Shown here piece by piece: positions 1 to 34,400 of a DNA stretch of 64,000 bases. Position numbers and translations under genes: made by a program. Every line of letters begins with the position of its first letter. Positions within the stretch are counted from its first letter, which is position 1. The DNA comes from Echinometra lucunter (lineage: Eukaryota; Echinodermata; Echinoidea; Camarodonta; Echinometridae): positions 36,281,081 to 36,345,080 of the forward strand of contig CM057151.1 in NCBI GenBank assembly GCA_029962745.1. Reading direction: 5' to 3'. The notes beneath the pieces were generated by a model. The model worked only from the letters and a program-made list of their open reading frames with translations, did not search any database and was not told where the DNA came from.

Positions 1-149
1 ACTCTAAGATTGCAATAGCATCAGTAAAATGTTGGAACCACCTAGCTTTCACTCATTTGCTACTTGTGTGACCTCACTAACTACTAGAAATAGCCTGCCC
101 CTAGAACTTTCGCTTTTAATAATGATACATGTAAATACATGTCATATGT

Positions 150-313
150 AACATGTTACATTTATACAGTGCATTACTGCATACTTCAATGCACTTCACA
201 ATGTTATTATTATTATTATTATTACCTCTGATAACTGAATTTTGAGCCAGCATACAAATGTGCACTATATCCGCATCTGAGGGAGCATTCCTACCATTTT
301 CCACTGTTAACAT
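150..313 (+). repeat. Fragment of a dispersed SINE-like repeat (family S)
   Basis: Shares the order 'ACATTTATA.AGTGC ... TGTGCACTAT.TCC.C.TC.GAG.G..TTCC' with copies at 30228-30558, 44718-45610 and 63825-64000. An ATT microsatellite interrupts it. Confidence 0.5.
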
Positions 314-1429
314 GCGTTCAAGCAGGCACTTGTTGTATTTTTAACTATTTAATTGAATTTTTGCTGCCTTTCTGATTGGTAAAAGGAAAGCCTGAGTCTA
401 CAAATGACCTGCCTCTAAAACTGACTTTGTCTAAAACTGACATTGGTCAGTTATTTTTCACATCGGTACATTTAGATGTACAATGTAGATGCATGGAGAT
501 TGCTTTTCACTACAAAGAAGCTTCAGAATAAATCCATGACACATGCTCCAATGACAATTGTTCTGTGTCTATTTCCTACAGTTACCAAATACTGAACTCT
601 AACCCTGGATCAAATGCTAATGTATATACATAACTCTAACCCTAACCCTAAGCCTACCCTAAAATCCTATTGCAACCCTGACCCCAACTACATGTACATG
701 TATGTATCTGTGATGAAATCAAGCCCGTAGCAGTTGTTTTCACAGCATGTGACAGGTCACCTAATGTACGAAATACATGTTAATGACACAAATAACAGAA
801 TGATCAGAAGAGTCTCATGTACGTGTACATATTAAAAATTCTGTGTGATGTTCTTGCCAGCATTATGGCACATGCTGGCAAGCAGTTACTGTACCTGAGC
901 ATTATATCTGCACTACAAAGGATCTTGCCCCTTCTTAACAATCAGTTGATCTTTCGTAACAGAAGTAATCAGTCTGCTTTTAGCTAGACAATTCTCATGT
1001 TCAAGCTTGGCAGTGTAGGTGTGCAACTGCACTTCTCTTTCGTACATAAGACTTCTGAATAACATTCTGATTGTATTTCTTGGCATATATAGGGGAAAAA
1101 AGGTGAAACAAGGTCTGTCTGCCCATATCTTCAGTAAACTTTTCTTTCATAGCAGAATGTACAATGCTTTTTTCTCTCTCATCTTTGACAATGTACAATA
1201 ACTCTGCAGTAATACACATCAAAAACTCATGTTAGCTTACAAGATTACACAAACAGTCAACAACCCCTTTTAATACCAAGACTGGAAATACCTAGAATGA
1301 ATTCTATGCCATCATGCTGAAGATATGGTAATATCAGGGTAAATCCTGTAAATACCAATACACCGTATGTATAAATTTGGAAACATCAAAGTATACCAAT
1401 CACCAAAAGACGTTTTGCCTCGTTTGGTA

Positions 1430-1846
1430 AGCCCACTGCTAACTATACGATCCATTTGCGATCTGATTTTGGAAAAATTTGTTATACATGTAGCATTTGA
1501 TAAGAACATTCAAACATGTAAAATCTTCATGATCAAAGTTCCGATTAGTCGTATGAACACTAAAATCAATATTGCCAGCCTCCCTGTAGGAATAAAAGCA
1601 AATTCAATTCTAAATCGTAGTGACGTCATAGCAATCTTGTGATCGGCTATGATATGAAGCCGATTTGGCCTCTGACCACATGGCTTGCAGTTAACCAAAA
1701 TTTTGATTTTAGTATTCCTATCATTATTCAGAACTTCAAGTGAGATAATTTTACTTGTTTAAGCTATCATATTTAATGCAAAATGCCACTTGTTCGAAAA
1801 TCGGGTCACAGTCGGATCTCGGATCATATAGTGTGCAGTGGCCTTT
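1430..1846 (+). mobile_element. MITE family D copy 1
   Basis: Related to 20058-20287: both contain 'GCGATCTGATTTTGGAAAAA', 'ATGATCAAAGT' and 'CCTGTAGGAATAAAAGCAAA'. The ends form degenerate inverted repeats (CACTGC...ACTATACGATCC against GGATCATATAGTGTGCAGTG). Confidence 0.6.
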
Positions 1847-2067
1847 AGGAATTCAGTGCCAAAATATGAGCATCAAATATTACTTCCATAAACTGTATTG
1901 CGAATTCAATATACTCTCAATTAACATAAAAAGCAACAGGTGCAATAGACAAGATGAAGAATGTGAACACGCACATGTGAATTAGGTCATTTATGGAATC
2001 AAACAGCCATCTGATTCTGCGTATTATCGTTTTATTATCGTTCATTTTCTTCAAACCTTTTAATGGT

Positions 2068-2480
2068 TTAACCCATTCGTGACAGGAATTATTTAAAGCC
2101 TAATTTGATCAGCTTTTATTCTTCAAATTGGCAACACCAACATTTTTATTTTATTGTTACATTTTATATATAAAACGTCATGTATCAGAAATGAATATAA
2201 ATTGACAGAAATTATGATAAGTCAAAAAGTTGCCAATTTGCAGGGGAAAATGGTGATTTTAAACTTTCTATCACATTGCCAATTTAAGGATTTTAATGCT
2301 TATTTTCCTTTAAAAAATTTTCAGCATCAAACAATGAATATTGATGCAACCAAAATGGGCATAGTTTATGTAGAATTTTTTGCTCTTTCTGCTCATGTAT
2401 TTGGTAAGATTTTTATGGCTTTGCATTAAAAGATATTAGGCCAAACCACAAAATGTGGACCTCTGTCACGAAGGGGTTAA
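2068..2480 (+). mobile_element. MITE family B copy 1
   Basis: Terminal inverted repeat TTAACCC(A/C)TTCGTGACAG at both ends. The interior is nearly the same as 39454-39856. Confidence 0.8.
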
Positions 2481-2940
2481 TACAGAGTTGTTGTTTTTTT
2501 TTGGGGGGGGGTGTTGGGGGGGAGGGGGTGGGGGTAATCTACATGTATTATTTGTACATAAGTTATTATTTAGGTGATTAGTATATTTTAAGATAACAAT
2601 CTACCTGTAGATTGTCTTTAAAATTTTCTTTATTATTTGTTTGAAGAATGATAGTGTCCGATGAATGAAGAAGAATACACACTCAAAAAGTTATCACACA
2701 AGCCTGGAATTTAAAAAAAAAAGGGAAAAGAAAAATAATTACATCTCATTGCCTATATTTGCACCATACATGTAGGTCCAGTGCTAATAGTATTTCTGTT
2801 TACAGCATTAAGACTTGATCAGATGTGCAGCGGTACATTACTTCTAAAAACGCAGCAGTTTTTTCTGTACTTCATGAATGGTAAATGGTTATGAGTGACA
2901 CATCAAAGGTACTATACATGTAGATGTAGACTTACTCACT

Positions 2941-3474
2941 AATGCCTGGTTTACATTTGGCTTACGATCAGCATACGGAGCCCGTATCCTGCCCGTAACC
3001 CCTTATCCGTGCGGCCTCCGTGCGGAGGCAGGCGGCAACCGTAAGATTTTCATACAGATTCACGGGCTCCGCAGCCTCTATGATTTTTTATCGCGAGGAG
3101 TTATACATATTTGAAAAATCGTAAGCCCGTAGTCCATTTATAGATCATAGGCAGCATTGCACAATTCCCACACAGGTATCACACGAAATTCTCGCGGCTC
3201 TACGGTCACCGCACATCCTCTGCATGAGCTCTGTATGATTTTCGTGGGGAGGCTGCTGAGATTGCATGATTACTGTATAATCTCCGGTTGCCTCTGTACG
3301 GACATCCCATGGGCTGCCCCCCGATGGCCAAGTACGGGAAATGGCATGATGACCGTATATAATGTAAACACAAATGTCTAAGCCCGTAGCCACCTAGGAT
3401 GCCCGAAAGATCGCACGGAAAATTGTAAGCTAATTCATCGCACGGCGCCCGGGGGAAATGTTAACTAGGCATTA
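2941..3474 (+). mobile_element. MITE family E copy 1
   Basis: Ends AATGCCTGGTTTACATTTGG and TTAACTAGGCATT are inverted repeats. The interior is built from GCCCGTA/TACGGGC words. A second copy lies in opposite orientation at 13661-14188. Confidence 0.75.
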
Positions 3475-4323
3475 CCAGTGCGTAACAAGATACAGAAATG
3501 ATGGTTTTTAAAAGTGGTTTAACCCTGCACATGTGAACAAGCCTTCAGGGTGAATCGATTTGGTTTGGGTTATCAATAACATAAACCTAACCCTAACCCT
3601 GATAACATGCATTATTAGCTTAGGATGTATAGTGCCTAGGAATGGAATGTCACTCCCAAAACAGGAATGGAATAGAATGTCACCCCAATACAGGGAAAAG
3701 GAAGGCCAAAATCTCACAAAGAAGGGATTAAGAGGATTAGAAATGATTAAAGAGATCAACACAAAATTTCCTTGGGTTAAACACAAAGCAAAATCTGTGA
3801 GCTATACCGAGGATCTTGTGTGGTAAATCTTGAGAAGCCGGGATTCCTAAAAACATAAGGAAGCAGCCAATATGATAGTCAACAAAAATAAAAAAATAAT
3901 AAAAATAACAAAGGAAATCTCTTGATCTAATATAAATGCAAAGAAAACAATACAAAGAGGAAGAAACGAAATAAAACACTAGAAGCTAAGTACTGAACAA
4001 TATCAACTAATGGTGGTTAACACAACCTGTTTTCTACAGTCTCTCAATTCAAAGCTTAAATTTCTATAAAAACAAAATAGAAATATGCTGGTCTAACATT
4101 CCTTAAAAAAAAAAATAAATATGTGAATATCTACACACACTTGATATTAAAATGACAACAATGAAAAAAAACACACAATAAAACATGCTGTTACTTGTTT
4201 CACTTTCAGATATGAATGGTAAAACTACATAATAAAAAAAAAAGAATACGTTCTTGGGAGAAAAGAATACAGTATAGTATGCATAACATTCTCAACCAAA
4301 ACAAAAGACAAGATTCATTTCCA

Positions 4324-4456
4324 GGGGAGCGTTTCATTAAGTGTCTTGTCAGTGATTTTTTTACTGTTATAAGCTACTGAAATCCTTGCATCTGATTGGC
4401 TGAGAGCAAATTTGTCAGCAAAAATCACTGACAAGACACTTCATGAAACACTCCCC
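4324..4456. mobile_element. Foldback hairpin element (CCAAT hairpin group)
   Basis: Ends GGGGAGCGTTTCATTAAGTG and CACTTCATGAAACACTCCCC pair. The centre carries CTGATTGGCTGAGAGCAAAT. The same element lies inverted at 39028-39162. Confidence 0.75.
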
Positions 4457-6028
4457 AGACATGAGCTAAAACCACATCATAAAATACAATGAAACAGACA
4501 TGTAAATGTAATTCTAAGAAAACAGAAAAATTCATGTATGATGGTAAAAAATGAATTAATATTCAACATTTCTTTTCTGATGAAATAATGCATGCAATGC
4601 AAAAGAAGATTATACATGTACAGTTGTATGTACAGAGTCTGGGTAAGCTGAGAGCAAGTTTGGAACTTAAAATACAACTGCAATACAATGTCAAAATTAT
4701 GCACGTGTGTCTTGATTTTAAGCATAATGTAGCTCGTTGCATGTTGACTATAGTAACTAGTATAAGAATATATTTCATTATTGAAGTTAATACTTTAGCT
4801 AGATACATAAATTGTTTTTAAAATTTTTAACAATGTTGTTGATTATTCTAATTCATACAATTATCAATACCCTTTGTGGAATTAGTGTCAACTTTGTACT
4901 ACTGATATGGCTACATCTCACTGCTTATTTTCTTAATTTAAAAAAAAAAAACATAATTCTTTAATGTTTGCCTTTACGTAACATGTACAGTCTTGTATAA
5001 CAAACATTTTCAAAATTTCTGCTCAATTATCTGATAACATTGCTTAATAAAAGTATCAAACACAATAAAGTATATATTGTGTTTTTTCTTGTTTCTTTCT
5101 CCTTTCTTTCCTTTATTTTTGGGGGGCACAGTAGAAAGAATAACATGCATGTTCTTTCACCTTCAAAATGAATTGCATTCCAATTTGGAAAATAGATTTT
5201 TTTTTTTCAGCCTAAATTTTCCATTTAAATGCAATTAATTAAAGGAATGAAATTTGACATTTTAAAAATTCATTTTATTGAATAAAAGCAGTACAGAAAG
5301 ATGGCCTTACCCTTTTCGAAATATTCACCGATACCTCACTAAAATCTGGTCAACATTATATTTACTAAATTATAATAGGATACAGAATGAAACAGATGAA
5401 ACATGCAGCAAAACGCACCTGCCTATTGTGGATAAAAAGAAAACTCATCCAGGAATTCATGCCACGTATACTCTACGGTATGCATTTCTAATTCATCTCA
5501 TTGTCCCTAATTCCTCAGTCATACAAGCAGAGCACATACAGCTGTTAAAATATTAAAACTAATTTGCTAATAGTCATTGCAAGGTCTGAATAAATGATAT
5601 GTTAAAGATGAAAGCATGATAAATGAAATCATTAGGGATGGAGAAAATGCATGCATGTGAATAACTAATGCACAGTATACATTCCCTATATCACTCATTT
5701 CATAACTTGTACACATCTACAACTAATTTACCACTGAACATCATGTCTTTTAACATATTATCCTTTCATGTTTAATAATAAATACTAAATATTTAAAGCT
5801 ATATACCAAAGAAGGTGCCATTCAACAAAATAGAAGTATTAGTGGAATATGATAATTAAACTATTCTACCAGAGTTGAGGTAAGATTTTATGCTGTACAG
5901 AAAAATGTTGCAACATGTATTCTGATTTTTGAAAATTATAGAGAGAAAAAAGTAAAGAGCCTTAAAGTTATGGCAAATTTAAAACCAAGCAAAATGGATT
6001 ATTGTTCAAGAAGATGACATATATAATT

Positions 6029-6193
6029 AGGCTTCTTATCATAAGTCTGAGCTCAATTTGATTGCGGCCTTTAGCATCTTCCCCGCTCAGCGTATTTTGG
6101 TCCACTATCCTCCCGTTCCTCCATAGACAAAACAACAGGGGATCGGGAAAGATGATAAAAACCGATGGACGCGACTTTTGATAAGGTGCCTTA
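6029..6193. mobile_element. Short inverted-repeat element
   Basis: TAGGCTTCTTATCATAAGTC at the left and the complement of TAAGGCACCTTATCAAAAGT at the right form an imperfect terminal repeat. Confidence 0.4.
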
Positions 6194-6246
6194 TGTACAG
6201 TACTTTCTTTGCATTAACAATGGATAAATATTGATATATATATATA

Positions 6247-6650
6247 TATATGGGCAATTCCGCATCGGATAAAACAGTCATCTTAATTCACATTTATAGT
6301 AAAAACAATCACCCTGATAGCCCTGAATAGCCAAATCTTTTAATTAAAAAATGCTGAAACAATAAAGAATTCTACAATCTTAGTTCTGTGTTGGTATAAT
6401 GCATGTTTGATTTTTAAAGACATGTTTGAAGTTTGAAATTGGTGCTTTTTTCTGGTAATTCCGTTACCGAGGTTTGTACCACAATGTCATGAATGTAAGA
6501 ATCAAATTGTTGGAATGAAAGAGCCCACATGAAAGAATAGGCATATTTACAGAGTATTAAATGGTGAGAAGGGAGGTAGAGTACAAAACAGGCACAGAAA
6601 GTCTAAAAATGTTAACGGAATTACTCCTTTACCATGGAATTGCCCATATA
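6247..6650. mobile_element. MITE with TATATGGGCAATTCC termini
   Basis: The inverted ends TATATGGGCAATTCC / GGAATTGCCCATATA are perfect over 15 bp. The element sits 57 bp downstream (sense) of the IMPDH exon 5 donor and is flanked by a TA repeat. Confidence 0.65.
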
Positions 6651-6706
6651 CATATGTGCAAAAACCTGTAATAAATTCAGATAAGCAGTGATGATTTCAA
6701 TGTTAC

Positions 6707-27729
<21,023 letters not shown>

Positions 27730-27779
27730 TGCCAGAACGGAATTTTACATCAAGAAAGGGTCCCAAAAAACACTTCTCC

Positions 27780-28075
27780 GAGAAAAAATTACGCTGCGAG
27801 GTAGCGTTAGTACTCGTCTTCGGCCGATTGTAGTGCTCCCCGTGAATATATGCATGCGCATCCAGCATGCATGCAATTCGCAAGCAACGCAAAGATCTAG
27901 CGACGGGGTACGGTATACGGCCGCGGTATAGTACGAGCGAGCTGCACTGGCGCTATAGCCACGCACGCGCGCCTCGCCTGTAGTTCTGTGCATGTGGTTA
28001 AGTCTGTGCAATGTTGCAATCATAGGTTGCAATAATTATGCATTCAGCATGCATACACGTGCTCTATTATAGCTT
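27780..28075. promoter_or_regulatory. CpG-rich upstream region of IMPDH
   Basis: Directly upstream of the IMPDH start codon the otherwise AT-rich sequence becomes CpG-dense (for example CACGCGCGCCTCG near 27963 and GGCCGCGG near 27920). It has no repeat-family signature. This fits a CpG promoter and 5' UTR. No TATA box at a useful distance was seen; the exact start site cannot be placed by eye. Confidence 0.5.
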
Positions 28076-28159
28076 AGCGCGCTACCATGACCAATCAAAG
28101 GAGGGAAACAAGGATATGCTTATGAATATTCAACATGTATTGTCAACCGTGTTGATTAT

Positions 28160-28237
28160 GCGATGATGACGACTATGATATTGGTGGTGATGATGATGAC
28201 GAGGGTGGTGGCGATGATGATGATGATGATGATTATG

Positions 28238-28269
<32 letters not shown>

Positions 28270-28320
28270 AATGATGATAATAATATTGATGATGTTGCTA
28301 ATGATGATAATTATGCTAAT
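28160..28320. repeat. GAT/GGT triplet microsatellite
   Basis: Imperfect (GAT)n upstream of IMPDH between the two divergent genes. It yields poly-Met and poly-Ile frames that are not genes. Confidence 0.85.
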
Positions 28321-28375
28321 TGACAGCATTGCTATGGCGGCTGGTTCCTCCAACACTATGCCTCCAACATGATTT

Positions 28376-29417
28376 GGCGCTTTTTTGCCTATGATCTGGT
28401 ACCAGGCGCGGTTCTACAGGGGTGGGGGGGGGGGGGGGGGCTTTGGAGGCTCACCCCCCCCCCCCGAAAGAAAAGAAAAACAAATTTGGACGTATAGGCA
28501 CAATTTAAAAAAAAATAGGGTAAGAAATGGAGTTCCAATATGGTTATACTATAGGATAGGTTAAGGTTTTCTATGCTTGGCCCATGGTTGAATTGTTAGT
28601 GTAGCACCTTCAAGTCCTGAAGTAGCCTTTTTAAGCAATGAAGACGGATTAAAATAGAACAGAGAAAATTTGAACGAAATCGGACACGGAACAAGAAATT
28701 TTGGCTAAAACTCTGCATATTTTTGACACTATATTGATGGCATCATTTTGTGAATAACTCAAGTTCAGGTTTTATTTCCAATATAACACAAGACATATTT
28801 TTTTCTTCTTTTAAACAGAAATATCTGTTTAAAACTCTAAAACTCTAAATGTTACACACAATTAAACTTTTTCGTTTTGCTTATAAGATCTGCACATCTT
28901 TTTAAGCCAAACTCAAGCGGTTCTCAATCCATAACATTTGAGATAAGAAGGAAAACATGTGTTTTCAAGATAATAAAGAATATATGTGTACAAAACATAC
29001 TGATGGTTTCCCACAAATTTATAAGACCAATAGCAGTAGTGTCAAAATAGAAAATTTCAGATTTCGCTGATGTAGCTTATGCTTTAAAAACTACACTTGA
29101 CTTGAGGATATTGGTTTCCTTACAGCTGCTGAGTTATTCAGAGGTCGGCCCAATTAGATTTACATCTGAGATTAAGATCATAATTTTACTTTTCAAAAGC
29201 ACTTTCCTTTTACTTACTTTGAAGTATCACATCTCGTCTCGTCTTTTCAAATTTTATGAACTCTTTTTGCTATAATAACTTGATACCCCTTGCTTCCAGC
29301 CTTTGGAAATGAGAGTCAACGGGTTAACTTGAGGACGGTGCACATGTTTCTGGCTGCCTGTTAGTCAGGACTTTGATATATCAGAGAATTTCGGTGAAAA
29401 TGCAACTGAATGATTTT

Positions 29418-29468
<51 letters not shown>

Positions 29469-29602
29469 CGGTGCGTGTACATATAGGTCTGGGTCCCACT
29501 GCATCATTTTTTTCTCATAATTTTTGTATATCTCTAATTTGTGCGCGCTATGGTATTGTTTTTAGCGCTCCTGAATATTCTCTATTATTATTATTATTAT
29601 TA

Positions 29603-29636
<34 letters not shown>

Positions 29637-29770
29637 ACGTCTAAAACATAATGCTGAAGTAGTCGACGTTTATATAATCATTTTTATTATCACATATCTT
29701 AAGTAGCAATGTTTTCAAAGGCTTTGCACTGCTTTGAAGTTTTCAATAATATAATCTTTATGATTATTTT
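28376..29770. other. Intergenic stretch between IMPDH and THOC7
   Basis: No exon seen. It holds G and C homopolymers at 28423-28466, AT-rich sequence, a GA microsatellite (29421-29462) and an ATT microsatellite (29581-29635). Confidence 0.6.
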
Positions 29771-29771
29771 T

Positions 29772-30593
29772 AAGGGAGAATGAAACCCTGAGGAAAATTC
29801 CATCAAAATTGGTTACGAAATGAGGTTATGAAAGTTTGAAAAGTGTCAATGTGCTTTCCATGGCGATCCTCAAACTGGCAATGTGTACACAAGGTTTCAT
29901 ATTTTCCCCATTATCTCTCAAAGGTGCAGCTTGTCTCCTTCTTAGCCATGCATGTGTTAGATATATAGGCCTATCATTGGGAGCCTGAGACAATGTTGAG
30001 TTCATCTTGAGAGATAATGGAGAAAATATTAAATTTTGTGTACAAAACATATTGAGAGTTGTCCTAACCAGGTCCTAACCCTGCCACTTTGAAGCAACAT
30101 TGCCAACTTGAGGATCGCCATAAAAAAGTAAATAGAAACTTTTCAAACTTTCATAATTTTCTCATTTCGTAACTGATTTGATGGAATTTTTTAATAATTG
30201 CTTCCTAGCTGTATCCTCTCTATTCAAATAATAACTGTTACATTTATATAGTGCTTATTCGTTTCTAAGCGCTGTGCATGTAATTATTATCCCCGGTCAT
30301 TGCATTCAATCCATTCACATAAAGTGCACTATCTCCACTCCCTGGGAGTTTTCCGGCAGGGCCAGGGCGCCATTTTCAATTCAAGCGTACACATGCCAAT
30401 CTGAGTACATTGATGTTCGCATCCTACCGGGCACCCAATGGGTGGAGAGTGGCAATTGTGGAATGTCTTGCCAAAAGACGTTAGTTCCGGGCCTGATTCG
30501 AACCTTCAGCCCTTTGATTGAGAGTCAAATGAATGAACCATGATCACAGCACCTCCAAAAAAATATTTCCCCAGGGTTTCATTCTCCTTTAAA
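29772..30593. mobile_element. Foldback family F with nested SINE-like insert
   Basis: The ends AAGGGAGAATGAAACCCTG and CAGGGTTTCATTCTCCTTT are inverted repeats. The arms include CCATGGCGATCCTCAAACTG and its mirrored partner. The right arm is split by the family S repeat at 30228-30558. Related to 32258-32729. Confidence 0.7.
30228..30558 (+). repeat. SINE-like repeat family S, complete copy
   Basis: Begins TACATTTATATAGTGCTTAT and ends GATTCGAACCTTCAGCCCTT...GATCACAGCACCTCC, where GATTCGAACC resembles a tRNA B-box region in reverse. Inserted in a foldback arm. Confidence 0.65.
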
Positions 30594-30679
30594 TGATATA
30601 TTACTCGTGCTCATGTGGTTTTTCATATGCGCGCTCTGGAATCCTTTATCGTCCTACATAGTCAGGAGAGTGAGGGATG

Positions 30680-30945
30680 TGCATGGCCGTACGAAGCGGG
30701 GGGGGGGGGGGGGGGGGGGGGGGAGAGGGCAGTTGCCCCCAGATATTTATAAGACTTACATTCTTTTGCTGAAAATTTTCCAAAATTCCACCAAAAGTGT
30801 CCACCAGACCCTTGAATTCCAATTTTAAAAATGTAAGAGGGCCCCCCTTGACCAGCTCGGTCGCTTCGCTCCCTTGCTTGCATGTTTCTTCAAACATTTT
30901 TCAAATTGTCCCCCCCCCCCGAAAAACTTCTGTGTACGTCCCTGG
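30680..30945. mobile_element. G/C-flanked inverted-repeat element
   Basis: GGCCGTACGAAGC followed by a long G run at the left; a C run, then GTGTACGTCCC at the right. It contains GGTCGCTTCGCTCCCTTGC. The TIR is imperfect; identity as a hAT-like remnant is tentative. Confidence 0.35.
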
Positions 30946-31459
30946 GGAAGTGCAAATGTGTAGATAGTAGGGCCTAGGGAGAATCCAGGAGTATGTTTTA
31001 AAAAATTGACCAGAGGGGCACAAGATTCTGCAATAGGGCATGCAAACTATAAAAAAAAGAACATAAAAAGAAAAACAACAAGCAGCAATAAGAGCAGAAA
31101 AGGTCATCACTATTTTGTATCCTTTTTATTCCTAAATTCTCTGGCAATCAAAAAGGGGATAAATATTTCAAAAGGCCTTCATTTCACCGGGTTGCATGGA
31201 AATTCATCAAAAGGATGCACCCCCCCCCCCCGTACTTGTATGAGGCTTTTTATTATTTTTTCTAAAATCTTTGTTATCTGTTTCTTCTTTTTGAAATTAC
31301 AGTCGATTCCAAATCTCAAGGTCCTGTATTATCTTTTTTTATTTTTTATTTTTTGCTATAGATCTCACAGAAATAGAAGACGTCTTCTATTTTAGATCTA
31401 GATCTAGAGTCTAGTCTAGTTTCAAATTGGCAACAATATTAACTATTCATTTATTCACA

Positions 31460-31472
31460 ATGGCGACAGACG
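31460..31472 (+). CDS. THOC7: THOC7 coding exon 1 (13 nt coding)
   Basis: ATG GCG ACA GAC G, then donor GTGAGT. It codes MATD and one base of Glu-5, matching the short variable start of the family. It is supported by phase with exon 2 and by the Kozak-like context. Confidence 0.85.
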
Positions 31473-34400
31473 GTGAGTCCATCAATTATGTATTGTCATG
31501 TTGCAAGTAATAGATCATGCATTAATCTGTAACTTTTTTATTATGGAATTCACAAAAAATTAGATTCGCATATAATGTTACTGATAGAAGAGGTAGTCGT
31601 GTAAAGGCTGAAATTTGGGAACACTTCTGCCGTACCCGATTTTGCGTTGTCCCACACGAAAGATTTGACGTTAGTCGTAGCTCCCACAGGGCTACATTGG
31701 TAATTGCTAACTGTTGTTAGGCTGCCTTTCACGAAACCGTCATAAGTCTAAGTTCATGAACAACCCATAGAAACGCGTGTTAATTCTACAACATGCGTTT
31801 CAATGGGATGTCCAAGAAGTTAGACTTATGACAGTGTCGTGAAATGCAGCCCTGAGCTGTGCAAATTTCGCACCGGATGACTGAAATTCAATTCTACTAG
31901 CCTACAGTCATAAAATCACTCACAAATATTAAATCAAGTGTCAGAAACCTGTTTCTAAGTCTGTCCTGTGCTGTCTTCACGTATTTTTCCAGAAATGCTC
32001 TATTTTATGACAAATTCACCACCAACACTTACTGTTATTCTCGCACTGCTTCTTCACAATTGATTTGCTGCATGCTAGCGCTAGCGCTAACGCATCAGAC
32101 TGAAGATATAGAGTCTAGACTGAAATTAGCTTCTTCTTCTTCTTCTTTTGTTATATGGTAATGGCAATCAGTCATATTTGACTATTGTTGCCAATGATAT
32201 TATAAATAAAGAATTCACTTCAGTATTTCTTTTTCTCTCTTTATCTCTTTCTTTATAAAGTTTGAAAAGTCTCAATTTACTTTTTATGGCGATCCTCAAA
32301 TTGGCAGTGTTGCTTCAAAATGGCAGGTTTAGAAGCCAACTCTACATGTTTTGTAAACAAAGTTTATTTTGTCCATTATCTTTAAAGATGCTGCTTGTCT
32401 CTTTGTGAACTCAACATATGTGTCAAATACATTTTCCCATGATACATCTTGAGCTAAGAAGGAGACAAGCTGCACAGTCTTTGAGAGCTAATGGGGAAAA
32501 TACGAAAAATTTGTGTAAAAACATATGGAGAGTTGTCCTTCTAGACCTGCCATTTTGAAGCAACATTGCCAATTTGAGGATCACCATAGAAAGTAAATTG
32601 AGCCCTTTCAAACTATCATTTAACTTTCTCATTTTGTAACCGATTTTGATGGAAGTTTTTAAAAATTGCTTCTCTTTATCCTCTCTTTTCATTAAAATAA
32701 ATTTTCCCCAGGGTTTCATTCTCCTTTAAAGAAATCTTGCCAATATTTTATTTAAGATGGAGATCAAACATTAAATTCAAAGAATATGCCAAATCATCTT
32801 AATCAATAAAAATTCTTATATGTGAGGAAAATCAGAAATTCACTCGTACTTTAGCGTCGATGCTAGTGTTAGTTCTATATGAGCTATGGATGAATTGGGT
32901 CAGCATTCAATAGTAAAAATGTTCAATAATTCCTTTTAAGTCTCTTCAGTGCTGTAGCACAGTAATTCATAAATTGTTTAATTGTCTCCACTTCTGAGAA
33001 GATCAAGAAATTATTTCTCTTACTCCTAAATTTTTTCCCTTTGTGAATCGTGATATTTTCTTCATTTTTGATATATGCAGAAGAAGTTATCCGGAAGAGG
33101 CTCCTAATTGAAGGAGAGAGTGGCGGAGATGACAGGAGAATAAGTAATCTGCTCAAAACTTTCATCAAATGGTGTCATGCAGATCAGAGCAAAGAAGAAT
33201 GGTTAGTTTTTTGTTGCTGTTGAGGGTGTCTTTTTGTTTGTTTGTTTGTTTTGTTTGTTAGTTGTTTTTTGTTTTTGTTTTTGTTTTTATACTCTTTAAT
33301 TAACCATTATCCATGAAATTGCTTACATACTAGATGAAAATTTAGTCTTTGGGAAATTACAAAACTATATCAGATAATGAGATGCATATATTTAAAACAG
33401 GAGCTGTGGAAGCTGGGGGACTGCCGCCCCCCCCCCCCCAATTTCGGATAAAAAGGAAAAAAAGGAAAAACAAAAGAAAAAGAAAAAAATATGAATTATA
33501 AAACTTAATAACTAAATTGCTCATAGGCTCTGGAAACCGTAAAAACCAAAGGGCTTCAGGGGGCTCCATCCTCTGGAACCCACCTGTTTAGGTGTTAGTG
33601 TCCCCCCCCCCCCCCCCCCCTCCCACTAAAAAAAAAAAACAATTCACAGCCCTTGTGAAAATGTCAAAGTTCATGAATACAGACAAGACTAGCTAGCAAT
33701 GTATAGTACCATGATGAATCAAAGACTAAAATCACTGTCAACATGCATGTTAGGGCACTGGCATTTAACCCCCTCTTACCTGTAGAAGACAGTCTTACTA
33801 ATAGTTGTGTGTTTGTAAGTATGATTCTCACTTTTCAGTTATAAAATGGTCTAACTAAATGTGACCCTCCAGCACAAAACGACCAATAGGTTGGAAATTT
33901 GACATTTTGACGTGTTTTGGCATAGTTTGAAAGCTTGGACTCTGAGCTTGTGTATGATGTGTAACTTACCTTCTCAAAACCACACAAACCTTTTGAATAA
34001 CAATGAGAATGAGAGCTTGTCAGATGGGCTAATCACCAGAATAATAGAGAAAACAGAATGTACAGATGAGTGACCATTGAGGAGTGCCAAACTGGTGTCC
34101 TATTTTCTGTCTTGCTAAAAGGTTGAATAAGAATTCCCAGGTATTAACTGTGAAGGGATTATCAGATTAGGCTCAATCTTTGAATAGTTTCAAAAGATAT
34201 ATATTGGTCTCCTTGTTTATATTTTCAAAGCCACAGAGTGAATAACTTTTAAGTTATGTGTGCATGTAAATGTGAAGTTTTTAACCTGCATGCTGGCATA
34301 CTTTCATTTCAGAATTCTTCCAAATGGTAATTTTAAATCAAAGATAAAACACATTTCTAGACTGCATTAAAGATGGCTTCCAAATTTGGTCAGATGGTAG

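Larger units (their letters stand above)
1..6706. other. No exon found; presumed IMPDH intron with repeats
   Basis: On the minus strand IMPDH should continue here with CBS-domain exons, but I recognise none. The stretch holds MITE copies (1430-1846, 2068-2480, 2941-3474, 4324-4456, 6029-6193, 6247-6650), a partial 'cell-edge' repeat (150-313), short TTAGGG-like stretches and AT-rich sequence. Confidence 0.6.

Noticed and set aside
3560..3826. 88-codon plus-strand frame (GMSLPKQEWNRMSP...)
   Set aside because: Coding-like composition but no family signature and no splice or promoter support.
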